From NCBI RefSeq assembly GCF_024169925.1, contig NZ_JALJXF010000001.1, forward strand, positions 1,184,001 through 1,248,000: DNA of 64,000 nucleotides, in the 5' to 3' direction. This DNA comes from Methylorubrum extorquens. GTDB lineage: Bacteria; Pseudomonadota; Alphaproteobacteria; Rhizobiales; Beijerinckiaceae. The notes below the pieces were generated by a model that saw nothing but the letters and a program-made list of their open reading frames with translations, had not been told where the DNA came from and did not search any database. Position numbers and translations under genes: made by a program. Positions 46,000-54,348 of the stretch are shown here, piece after piece (position 1 is the stretch's first letter; each line of letters starts with the position of its first letter).

Positions 46000-46769
46000 G
46001 TGCGGACATGAGCACGACCGGCAAGTCCGTTCTCGTCGTCGGCGGCGCCTCCGGGCTCGGTGCAGCCACCGTCCGCGCCCTGGCGGCAGCCGGCCACGCC
46101 GTGACCTTCACCTACCGTTCCTCGCCGGAGCGGGCGCAGGCGCTCGCCGACGAACTCGTGCCGGTGCATGGCGAAGGCAGCGTCACCGCCCGCGCCCTCG
46201 ACCTGTCCGACCGCGACGCGGTGGAGGCGTTCTGCGATTGGGCCGAGGGCGAGGGCTTCTACGGCTATGTCCACAATGCCGGCCAATCGGCGGACGCGCT
46301 CGCAGCCATGCTCGACCGCGAGCGGGCCGAGGCGGCGATGCAGGTGAACTTCTGGTCGATGACCCGGATCGCCAAGGCGCTGGTGCGCGGGATGATCCGG
46401 GCGCGCGCCGGCCGCATCGTCGCCATCGGTTCAGTGGCGGCCCTCCAGGCCAATGCCGGTAACGCGGCCTACGCAGCGACCAAGGGTGCCCTGATCGCCT
46501 ATTGCCGCACGCTGGCGATCGAATCGGCCAAGCGCGGCGTCACCGTCAACGTCATCGCTCCCGGCTTCATCGACACCGAAATGCTGGCCGCCTATGCCAG
46601 CCACCGCGAGGGGATCGAGCGCCAGATCCCGCTCGGGCGTTTCGCCAAGCCGGAAGAGGTCGCGGCGACGGCCGCCTTCCTGATCGGGGAGGGCGGGGCC
46701 TACATCACCGGCGCGGTGCTGCCCGTCGATGGCGGCTTGACCGCGATGATGGGCATCCACCGTACCTGA
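45996..46769 (+). CDS. 3-oxoacyl-ACP reductase-like SDR
   Basis: This 257-residue classical SDR has VLVVGGASGLGAATVRAL (GxxxGxG), then IGSVAALQANAGNAAYAATK with catalytic Ser, Tyr and Lys (YxxxK), and VIAPGFIDTEM. It is likely the ketoreductase of the very-long-chain cycle, using NADPH. Rhizobial clusters at this point carry adh2XL and then lpxXL; here the SDR takes the position and no lpxXL acyltransferase follows. Confidence 0.88.
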   Translation: MSADMSTTGKSVLVVGGASGLGAATVRALAAAGHAVTFTYRSSPERAQALADELVPVHGEGSVTARALDLSDRDAVEAFCDWAEGEGFYGYVHNAGQSADALAAMLDRERAEAAMQVNFWSMTRIAKALVRGMIRARAGRIVAIGSVAALQANAGNAAYAATKGALIAYCRTLAIESAKRGVTVNVIAPGFIDTEMLAAYASHREGIERQIPLGRFAKPEEVAATAAFLIGEGGAYITGAVLPVDGGLTAMMGIHRT

Positions 46770-46780
46770 GCCGGCCCGCG

Positions 46781-47065
46781 ATGCCCCGCTTCCTGCCCGC
46801 GCTCGCCGTCGCCCTGCTGCTCGCAGGCGGCGGATCCGCGTGGGGCGCCGAGACCTTCCGGGTCGAGGGCCTGCCGCGGGACGATAGCCTGACGATCCGC
46901 GAGACGCCGGATGCGGGCGCGCCGGCTCTTGGACAGATCCCGGTCGGGCGCCGGGTGCTCGGCTTCGGCTGCACCAACGAGACGCCGAGTGGGCTCACAT
47001 GGTGCCGGGTGAAGTTCGACCGCACCCTCGGCTGGGCCCGGCGGCGCTACCTGACGCCGGATTGA
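46781..47065 (+). CDS. Exported SH3-domain protein
   Basis: The 94-residue protein has a signal peptide (LPALAVALLLAGGGSAWGAE). The mature part resembles bacterial SH3 type 3 domains, including LTIRETPDAGAPALGQIPVG and WCRVKFDRTLGWARRRYL (GW...yL). It has two cysteines that could pair. Such proteins bind cell wall or other proteins in the periplasm. It follows the SDR gene by 11 bases, so it may be in the same operon although functionally unrelated. Confidence 0.75.
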   Translation: MPRFLPALAVALLLAGGGSAWGAETFRVEGLPRDDSLTIRETPDAGAPALGQIPVGRRVLGFGCTNETPSGLTWCRVKFDRTLGWARRRYLTPD

Positions 47066-47132
47066 GCCCGCGCCAATATCCCGAACGAGGGACACAGGCG
47101 CGTCTTCCCCAAGCTATGGGGCTGGGGCGGTC

Positions 47133-50100
47133 TCACGGCGGCGCCTGCAGCGTCTCGGCGAGGAAATTGACGACGCGCCTCAACTCGACCGGCTTCTGGA
47201 GACGCTCCACATCCGCAAAGTCCGGCGGGATCACCCCCTCGTCGTAGCCGGTGATGAACACGAACGGCACGCCGCGCTCCCGAAGCAGAGCCGCCAGGGT
47301 GAAGGACGGCCCCGAGCCGAGATTGATGTCCACCAGCGCCGCCGCTGGCGCGCGTTCATCCAGTGCCTCGCGCGCCGCCTCCTCGCTCGGGCAGGGTCCG
47401 ATCACCTCCGCCCCCGCCCCCTGCAGCGCGCGTGCCGTATCGGTGGCGAGGTAGTAGTCGTCCTCCACCACGAGGATGCGATAGCCGCTCAAGTCTGATT
47501 CGCCGGTCATGTCGAGCGCTCCTCCGAACACGGTCGCACGTTGCGGCGCATCGGTTTCCAGAATGCTGGCGCCGTCGCGGAGCGGAAACTCGAGGCGGCA
47601 CCGCGCCCCCTCCGGACCGATCTCCAGACGACCGCACCCACCGAGTTCGTAAGGCAGGCGACCCTCGATCAGTTCGCGGCCAAAACCACGGCGAACGGTC
47701 GTGCGGCGATCTGTCCGACGGTCGATCCCGGTCTCCGGCGCCGGCACACCGTCTTCGACCCAGTCGAAGCCGAACCAGGATTCGCCCCGCTTCTCGAACA
47801 CGGTCCAGCGCACCCGCACACAGCCTTCGGGCACCGACAGGGCACCGTATTTCAGGGCATTGGTCGCCAGTTCGTGGACGGCGAGCGTCAGGATCTCCGC
47901 GGCCTTCGGCGAGAGTTCGACCTCGGGTCCGGACAGGTCGTACTGGTCGGCGCGCAGGGCCTGGGCATCGATCTCGTCGTGGACGATGGTGGCCGCCGGT
48001 ACGCCGGCATTGGGAGAGCGGGTCAGCAGGGCCTGGACGCGGGCCAGCGTCAGGAGGCGCCCTCCCACGAGGGAGGCGTAGTCGGAAACGCTTTCCGCCC
48101 GCTCGCCCGTGCGGGCGACGATCGAGCGGGTCACCGCCATGATGTTGCGCACGCGGTGCTGCAATTCGGCGAGCAGCACGGACTGATGTCCGGTCAACAG
48201 CTTGGCCTCGGTCATATCGGAGGACAGGCCACCGATGCGCCGCACCCGGCCCTGCTCGTCGCGTAGGGAAAACAGCGTGCTGCGAATCCAGCGGAAGGCG
48301 CCGTCGCTGGGTCGCTTGATACGGAACTCGTTCACGAGGGATTCGCCGGCTGCGGCCCGCCTCAGGATACCGAAGGCGCGTGCACGATCGTCCGGGATCA
48401 TTTGGCCGGCCCAAACCCGGACGTCCTTCCCGAGCGCCGAAGGCTCGATGCCGTAGACCGTGCTCAGCGCCGGACTGACATACTCCATCTCAAGCGTTTC
48501 CGCGTCGCGGATCCAGAGGACGTCGGAAGAGGCCTCGGCGAATTGCCGAAAGCGCTCCTCGCTCTCGCGCAGGCGCAGTTCGGCGCGTTTGCTGCGCAGG
48601 GCGTGCCAGATCGCGGGGGCCAGCGCCTCGACCGCGTCCAGTTCCTCCGTCCGGTAACCGCCCTCGCGGTTGCCGAGCCCGATCATCCCCCGCGTCCTGT
48701 CACCTTGCTTCAGCGGCACGCCGAGGAAGGCCGTCAGCGGCAAGTGGTCCGCCGGCGTGCCGACGCGATCGGGGTAGGAGGCGGGTTCGTTGACGATGAG
48801 GCCCCGGCCATCCCGCAGCACCTGCCCGTAAATGCCGTGCGCCTCGAGCCCCAGCGCCAGCTTGCCCGGCGGAAGGGTGCTTCCCCCCCCGGGGGCGTGG
48901 GCGACAGAGCGGGCCCGGCTGCGGTCGCTGAAGAACAGGCCGTCGAGACGGCCGGTGGTCTCATCGATCTCGCCTATGAAGCCGATGGCGCTGCCGGTCA
49001 GCTCCTCGGCGACGTCGAGGGAGATGCGTGCCAGTTCCTCCTCCGAGGAGGCGCCGAGCGTCTCGCTGAAGACGAGGTTGATCGCCTGGAGGACGGCGTT
49101 GTTGCGCCGGACACGCTCCTCCGCCTGTCGGCGCTCGGTCACGTCGATCGCAACGCCGACGAAGCGGTCCTCCCCGAGCGGCTGGCCGGAATTGCTGAGC
49201 CACCGGTACTGGCCGTCGGAGCGGCGGACCCGGGCTTCGCGCGTAAAGGGGCGCCGCCGCGTGTAGGCGTCCTCGAAAGCGGCGATGTAGCCGGCGGCGT
49301 CCTCCGGGTGCAGGAACTGCTCCCAGTCCCTGCACCCGGAGGACGCGACGCCGAAGAAGTCGAGGTAGTGGTTGTTGAAGAAGAGCGTGCCGCTCGCGTC
49401 CACGTCCCAGATCAGCACCGGCGCGGCGTCGGCCATGGTCCGCAGCCGCATGTCGGCCTCGCGCGCCGTCCGTTCCGCGCGGGCCCGCTCGATCGCCGCC
49501 CAGATGCGCTCGCCGGTCTCACGGGCCAGCGCGATCTCGGCCTCGGTCCACTCACGCGGCGCCACCATGGACACCGAGAGGACGCCGACCAGTTCGCCGT
49601 GCTTGAGCAGCGGGATGCCGATCCAGGCACACACAAGGCCCCGCGCCACCGCGGAACGGTAAGGTTCGGGAACCAGCGGCGACGTGGTCACGTCGGCGAA
49701 GGCGATCGGCCGGCCCTGCTTGTACAGGGGGATGCCCCACTCGATGAGGGACATCGGATAGGTGCCGACGAGCGAGAGCCGGTCGCCGCTCACGTAATCC
49801 TGGCGGATGATCGCGACGCCCTGGGCCTCGTAGAGTTCGACGTAGTAGGCGTAGTCCACCTTCAGGTGCTCGCCCAGCAATCGGCAGGCCTCGCCTTGGA
49901 TCGCGGCCGGGTCGGCCAACGGACGCAGTGCGTCGCTCAGCCGGAGCAGGAAAGCCTGCTGCTCCTCGCGCTCGCGCAGGGCCAGTTCGGCGAGCTTGTA
50001 CTCGTGGATGTCCTCGCTCGTTCCGTACCAGCGGACGACGCGCCCCGTGGCGTCGCGGCGCGGATAGGCCCGCGAGCGCAGCCAGCGAAACTGCGCGTCG

Positions 50101-50843
50101 CGCATGCGCACGCGGTGCTGGATGTCGGAGGGCTCGCCCGTGCGGACGCAATGCATCCAGTGCTGTGCGATGCGGTCGGCATCCTCCGGGTGCTGCACCG
50201 CCATCCACGTCTCGCCGAGGCCGCTGACGCCGGTCCAGTCGCGGAAGCGCGCCGGCGCGAAGTCGACGGCCCCGTCGGCCGAAGCGGTCCATGAAATCTG
50301 GGGATTGAACTCGACCGTGTGGCGAAGGTGGTCCTCGCTCTCGCGCAGGGCCCGCTCGGCCAGCATCCGATCGGTGGTCTCGAAGGCCGCCAGGTAGAAG
50401 CCGGCGACACGGCCGGCCTCGTCCCGCAACGGTGTCCAGCTCGCGGTGAACCAGCCGAAGGGCCGCTCCGGGCGGGACACAACATCCCAGTAACGGTCGG
50501 TCGTGTGGCGCGCCTGCCCTTGTAGAAGCCGTTCGGCGATCTGCTGCCCTTCCGGCGCGGGCCAGCAATCGAGGAAAGGCCGTCCGAGTGGCGGCGGATC
50601 GATCGCCCGGAGGATCTCATGATAATGATCATTATAAAGTAAATTAAGATTCGGCCCCCAGGCAATGCCGCCGATATGAGAGGCGCCGAGCATCATCTCG
50701 ACGACTGTCTTCAAGCTCTGAGGCCAGCCTTCGATCAGCCCGAGCGGCGTCCGCGCCCACTCGAATGCGCGAATACGCTCCGCCATTCCTCCGCCACGGG
50801 GCCAGTCGATCATCTGTCGTCGCATCTCTTGGCGAAGAAACAT
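47133..50843 (-). CDS. Multi-PAS/GAF HWE histidine kinase with C-terminal receiver
   Basis: A protein of about 1236 residues. PAS and GAF sensor domains fill the first 870 residues (for example FNNHYLDFFGVASSGCRDWE, MIGLGNREGGYRTEELDAVE). An HWE kinase core follows: phosphoacceptor His in AELQHRVRNIMAV, N-box HELATNALKYG and the W-x-E in FGFDWVEDG. The C-terminus is a receiver domain (ILVVEDDYYLATDTAR, phosphoacceptor in VDINLGSG). It is a hybrid sensor for an unknown signal, perhaps light or redox. The exact start is uncertain (candidates 50855 TTG, 50843, 50825). No transmembrane helix is visible. Confidence 0.9.
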   Translation of the reverse strand: MFLRQEMRRQMIDWPRGGGMAERIRAFEWARTPLGLIEGWPQSLKTVVEMMLGASHIGGIAWGPNLNLLYNDHYHEILRAIDPPPLGRPFLDCWPAPEGQQIAERLLQGQARHTTDRYWDVVSRPERPFGWFTASWTPLRDEAGRVAGFYLAAFETTDRMLAERALRESEDHLRHTVEFNPQISWTASADGAVDFAPARFRDWTGVSGLGETWMAVQHPEDADRIAQHWMHCVRTGEPSDIQHRVRMRDAQFRWLRSRAYPRRDATGRVVRWYGTSEDIHEYKLAELALREREEQQAFLLRLSDALRPLADPAAIQGEACRLLGEHLKVDYAYYVELYEAQGVAIIRQDYVSGDRLSLVGTYPMSLIEWGIPLYKQGRPIAFADVTTSPLVPEPYRSAVARGLVCAWIGIPLLKHGELVGVLSVSMVAPREWTEAEIALARETGERIWAAIERARAERTAREADMRLRTMADAAPVLIWDVDASGTLFFNNHYLDFFGVASSGCRDWEQFLHPEDAAGYIAAFEDAYTRRRPFTREARVRRSDGQYRWLSNSGQPLGEDRFVGVAIDVTERRQAEERVRRNNAVLQAINLVFSETLGASSEEELARISLDVAEELTGSAIGFIGEIDETTGRLDGLFFSDRSRARSVAHAPGGGSTLPPGKLALGLEAHGIYGQVLRDGRGLIVNEPASYPDRVGTPADHLPLTAFLGVPLKQGDRTRGMIGLGNREGGYRTEELDAVEALAPAIWHALRSKRAELRLRESEERFRQFAEASSDVLWIRDAETLEMEYVSPALSTVYGIEPSALGKDVRVWAGQMIPDDRARAFGILRRAAAGESLVNEFRIKRPSDGAFRWIRSTLFSLRDEQGRVRRIGGLSSDMTEAKLLTGHQSVLLAELQHRVRNIMAVTRSIVARTGERAESVSDYASLVGGRLLTLARVQALLTRSPNAGVPAATIVHDEIDAQALRADQYDLSGPEVELSPKAAEILTLAVHELATNALKYGALSVPEGCVRVRWTVFEKRGESWFGFDWVEDGVPAPETGIDRRTDRRTTVRRGFGRELIEGRLPYELGGCGRLEIGPEGARCRLEFPLRDGASILETDAPQRATVFGGALDMTGESDLSGYRILVVEDDYYLATDTARALQGAGAEVIGPCPSEEAAREALDERAPAAALVDINLGSGPSFTLAALLRERGVPFVFITGYDEGVIPPDFADVERLQKPVELRRVVNFLAETLQAPP

Positions 50844-51105
50844 GCCTCTTCGCAAAAGTCACTCAGCACAGATTGCTATGGCCTGCCGGAGTCCAAATTA
50901 TACAATATTCTGATCAGTGCGAGGCGGGAGCCGTCCCACCGGCGCCCGTTCGGGCCACTGCGCGCGTATCGGCGCGGAGCGCCGCAGGGGCCTCCACGCC
51001 GCTGCCGTTTCGCGATACGGGAAGGCCGCGGCCTCAAAAGGCCGGCTTCCCCCCAGGGTCCCGGTCGGGACCGGCCCCTCCCGACGGCAGACGAGATCAG
51101 TTCTG

Positions 51106-52128
51106 ATGCAAGCCCTCCAGCTTTTCGGCGATCGCGACCTGCGCCTCACCGAGGTCGAGCCGCCGCCCGCGCCGGGACCGGGCGAAGTGCAGATCCGGGT
51201 CCGGGCGGTCGGCCTCAACTTCATCGATGTGTGGGGCTTTCGCGGCATGGCCTTCGCCAAGCGCAAGCTGCCGCTCACCGTCGGCGCGGAGGCGGCGGGC
51301 GAGGTCGCCGCAATCGGCGAGGGCGTCGAGGGCCTCTCCGTCGGCGATGCGGTGGTGCCCTACGGCGCGCTGACCTGCGGCCGGTGCCGCGCCTGCCGGG
51401 AGGGGCGCGACAACCTGTGCGAGGACGTCTCGGGCGTGATGGGCTTCCATCTCGACGGCTTCGCCCGCGAGCGGGTCAACCTGCCCGCGCGCCTCGTGGT
51501 GCGGGTGCCGGGGGGCGTCGATCACGTCCAGGCGGCCTGCGCCGGCATCGCCTTCGGCACGGTGCAGCACATGCTGTTCGACAACGCGCGGCTGGAGCCG
51601 GGCGAGTCGATCCTCGTCCATGCCGGCGGCTCGGGCATCGGCACGGCGGCGATCAAGATGGCCAAGGCGATCGGCTGCACCGTCTACACGACGGTGGGCG
51701 ACGACACGAAGGGCGAGAAGGCGAAGGCGCTCGGCGCCGATTACGTCGTCAATTACCGCGAGGAACGCTTCGAGGGCGAGGTGCGGCGGCTGACCAAGCG
51801 CAAGGGCGTGGACGTGGTGTTCGAGCATGTCGGCGCCGAGACCTGGAACGGCTCGCTGCTCTGCCTGAAGCGCGGCGGACGGCTCGTCACCTGCGGCTCG
51901 ACCTCGGGCGTCTCGGTGCAGATGAACCTGATGCAGTTGTTCCAGCAGCAATACCGCATCACCGGCTCGTTCGGCTGCCGCATCGCCAACATGAGCCAGA
52001 GCCTCGACAAGATGGCCGCCGGCCTCACCCCGGTCATCGACACGGTGTTGCCGCTCGCCGACTTCGCGCAAGGGCTGGAGCGCCTGGAATCGCGAAAGGT
52101 GTTTGGGAAAATTCTTGTGACGCTCTGA
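51106..52128 (+). CDS. Zinc-containing MDR alcohol dehydrogenase/quinone reductase-like enzyme
   Basis: The 340-residue protein starts MQALQLFGDRDLRLTEVEPP. It carries a structural zinc site with four cysteines (CGRCRACREGRDNLC) and the nucleotide motif VHAGGSGIGTAAIKMAKAIG. At the usual catalytic zinc position it has GLNFIDVW rather than Cys, so it probably lacks the catalytic zinc and resembles quinone or enone reductases. The substrate is unknown. It is convergent with the LysR gene, with 5 bases between the two stops. Confidence 0.82.
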   Translation: MQALQLFGDRDLRLTEVEPPPAPGPGEVQIRVRAVGLNFIDVWGFRGMAFAKRKLPLTVGAEAAGEVAAIGEGVEGLSVGDAVVPYGALTCGRCRACREGRDNLCEDVSGVMGFHLDGFARERVNLPARLVVRVPGGVDHVQAACAGIAFGTVQHMLFDNARLEPGESILVHAGGSGIGTAAIKMAKAIGCTVYTTVGDDTKGEKAKALGADYVVNYREERFEGEVRRLTKRKGVDVVFEHVGAETWNGSLLCLKRGGRLVTCGSTSGVSVQMNLMQLFQQQYRITGSFGCRIANMSQSLDKMAAGLTPVIDTVLPLADFAQGLERLESRKVFGKILVTL

Positions 52129-52133
52129 CCCGT

Positions 52134-53021
52134 TCAGGCGAAGAGGCGGCTGCCGAGGCCGGGGAGGTCGCGAAAGCTGTCCGCCACATGGCCCGCGAGC
52201 GCTCGCGCCGCCGGGCCGGCCCCGTCACGCGGACGCACCAACACGTCGTAGCTGCCGAGTGGGGGCAGGGCCGCAATCCGCTGGAAGGGCGGCCGCGCGA
52301 CGCTCAAGGGGAGCGGCGCCACCGCAAGATCCGCCTCCACCGCCGCGATCTGGCCCTGGCAATGCTCGCTCGTATAGGCGACCCGGTAGGGAATGCCCGC
52401 CCCATCGAGCGCATCGAGCGCCGCCGCCCGCCACGTGCAACCACTCTGGCAGAGCGCGAGCGGCAGGGGTCGGCGCGCCTCGGCGAGGCCACCGCGCAGG
52501 CCGATCCAGACCAGATCTTCGGAGTGAACTACCTGCGCCGCGCGGTTGGACGGGAGATGGCCGGCATAGAGCACGAGGTCGAGTTCGCCCTCGGCGAGGG
52601 CCTCCACCAGAAGGCGGCTCGCATCGAGCCGCACATCAACCTCGACCTGGGGATGGGTGGCGGCGAAGCGGCGCAGCATCGCCGGCAGGGCGAACAGGCC
52701 GGAATCGTTGGGTGCGCCGAAGCGCACTCGCCCCTCCATCGGCGGCGCGTCGAAGAAGGCCACGACCTCGTCGTTCAAGGCGAGCAGGCGGCGACCGAGG
52801 CCGAACAGCGCCTCGCCATCCGCCGTCGGCACGACGGCGCGCGGCTGGCGCAGGAACAGCGCCCGGCCCAAGCGCTCCTCCAGACGCTTGATCTGGAGGC
52901 TGATCGCCGAGGGTGTGCGCCCGACCCGCTCAGCCGCACGAGCGAAGGTGCCGGCCTCGCAGATCGTCACGAAGGTGCGGACGAGATCGAGATCGAGGTT
53001 CGACGGATTGAGCGCACTCAC
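52134..53021 (-). CDS. LysR-family regulator
   Basis: The 295-residue protein starts MSALNPSNLDLDLVRTFVTI. Its winged helix (PSAISLQIKRLEERLGRALF) is followed by a LysR effector domain. It is divergent from the DUF1127 gene at 53148, an arrangement seen in many alphaproteobacteria. It may also regulate the MDR gene, which is convergent. Effector unknown. Confidence 0.9.
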   Translation of the reverse strand: MSALNPSNLDLDLVRTFVTICEAGTFARAAERVGRTPSAISLQIKRLEERLGRALFLRQPRAVVPTADGEALFGLGRRLLALNDEVVAFFDAPPMEGRVRFGAPNDSGLFALPAMLRRFAATHPQVEVDVRLDASRLLVEALAEGELDLVLYAGHLPSNRAAQVVHSEDLVWIGLRGGLAEARRPLPLALCQSGCTWRAAALDALDGAGIPYRVAYTSEHCQGQIAAVEADLAVAPLPLSVARPPFQRIAALPPLGSYDVLVRPRDGAGPAARALAGHVADSFRDLPGLGSRLFA

Positions 53022-53147
53022 GGCGATGATAATCCTGCTGCGTCTCCCGCCCTACGGTGAGCATCCCTCACCGTTTCCATAAAATCAATTCGTTCGATTC
53101 ATCGCATGACACGCCCCATGCTGTCCGCCACAGAAGGGGAGGCAGAG

Positions 53148-53552
53148 ATGATCGAGCGGTTTGGATGGATCGTGCGGTGGGGGATCGCCCGCCTCATGGC
53201 CGCATGGCACCGATACCGGCCGGCGGCCTCGCGCGACGGGCGAGGTAAGGCGGTCGCGGAGGACTTGTCCGGTCTCGACGAGCGGCTTCTGACCGATCTT
53301 GGCGTGACGCGGTCCGGCAAACTGCTCTCCAGCAGCGAAGGGCCGCCGCGTCAGCGCAGGCAGACGAGGACGAGGCCGCCGATCATCAGCCCGCAGCCGA
53401 GGATGCGCCAGGGGTCGGCGGTGTGCTGGGCGAACCCGACCCAGCCGAAATGGTCGAGCAGAACCGAGGTGACGATGGCGGCGGTCACGGTGATGCCGGT
53501 GAAGACGGCAGCACCCAGCCGCTCGGCGATGAAGATCGTGGCGAGCACGTAG
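53148..53552 (+). CDS. DUF1127-type small protein with read-through tail
   Basis: From ATG 53148, with GGGGAGG just upstream, the product has a DUF1127-like region: MIERFGWIVRWGIARLMAAW and AEDLSGLDERLLTDLGVTRS, corresponding to LsdLddreLaDIGlsR. Such short basic proteins are involved in RNA or phosphate regulation in Agrobacterium. After about 66 residues the frame continues to 53552 into DNA that encodes the opposite-strand transporter, so the tail of about 68 residues is probably not selected. I consider residues 1-66 credible. Confidence 0.6.
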   Translation: MIERFGWIVRWGIARLMAAWHRYRPAASRDGRGKAVAEDLSGLDERLLTDLGVTRSGKLLSSSEGPPRQRRQTRTRPPIISPQPRMRQGSAVCWANPTQPKWSSRTEVTMAAVTVMPVKTAAPSRSAMKIVAST

Positions 53553-53794
53553 GTCGCGCCCATCGCCCCGCCGAGCCATGCCCACCACGGCACGCCCGCG
53601 AGCCGCTGGCTCCCCGGCCAGCCGATCCCGATGAAGGGCGCGGCTGCTAGATAGACCGCGACATTGGCCGCGGTGACTACGAGGGCCGCGAGGATCGGCT
53701 GATCGAGCGCCTTGTTCAGAGAGGCGTTGGCGCCCGCCTGCACCGTGTTGAGAATGCCGGCGATGGCGGCCGCGGCGGCGATGAGAAACGGCAT
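53351..53794 (-). CDS. YdcZ/DUF606-type small multidrug/metabolite transporter
   Basis: The 147-residue membrane protein from MPFLIAAAAAIAGILNTVQA has five hydrophobic helices and the DMT/DUF606 pattern AGANASLNKALDQPILAALV and LGGAMGATYVLATIFIAERL. This family is a relative of EamA transporters with half-size proteins that usually pair. The transported substrate is unknown. It overlaps the end of the DUF1127 frame on the other strand. Confidence 0.82.
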   Translation of the reverse strand: MPFLIAAAAAIAGILNTVQAGANASLNKALDQPILAALVVTAANVAVYLAAAPFIGIGWPGSQRLAGVPWWAWLGGAMGATYVLATIFIAERLGAAVFTGITVTAAIVTSVLLDHFGWVGFAQHTADPWRILGCGLMIGGLVLVCLR

Positions 53795-53907
53795 CGTTCG
53801 GCTCCGCTGGGGGATCAGGGCTTCACGAAACTTCCGATCCCCGATCGTGTCCCGCGCCGCCGCTCTGCGGCATGATGCCGTCCGATCGGCGCCCCGATGA
53901 CTGTCCG

Positions 53908-54348
53908 TCAGCGCCGCGGCGTCGGGCGCCAATCCTCGGGCGCCATCTCGAAGCCGGAGAACTCGAAACCCGGCGAGACCGTGCAGCCGACGAGCGTCCA
54001 GGCGCCCAGACTCGTCGCCGTCTGCCAGTGGCCCGCGGGCACCACGATCTGCGGGCGCTGGCCGCGCAGGAGGTCGGGCCCGAGATGGTGGGCGGAGGCG
54101 TCGTGGCCGTTGGGGCTCATCGTGATCACCATCGGCGCGCCGGCATGCCAGTGCCAGATCTCGCCCGCATCCACCCGGTGCCAGGCCGAAGTCTCGCCGA
54201 GGCCGAGCAGATAGTAGATTGCGGTGCCGACCGAGCGGCCCTCGACCGTGCGGGGGTCGCGAAACGTCTCGCGGTAATGTCCGCCTTCCGGGTGGGGCTC
54301 CAACCCGAGGGCGTCGATCACCTGCGCGGCCGTCAGCGTATCGCTCAT
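53908..54348 (-). CDS. DUF985-type cupin
   Basis: This 146-residue member of the cupin_5 (DUF985) family starts MSDTLTAAQVIDALGLEPHP. It has GGHYRETFRDPR, SAWHRVDAGEIWHWHAGAP (histidine ligands) and the conserved LVGCTVSPGFEFSGFEM. Function is not established for the family. The ATG overlaps the stop of the 557-residue gene upstream as ATGA, so they form an operon. Confidence 0.85.
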   Translation of the reverse strand: MSDTLTAAQVIDALGLEPHPEGGHYRETFRDPRTVEGRSVGTAIYYLLGLGETSAWHRVDAGEIWHWHAGAPMVITMSPNGHDASAHHLGPDLLRGQRPQIVVPAGHWQTATSLGAWTLVGCTVSPGFEFSGFEMAPEDWRPTPRR

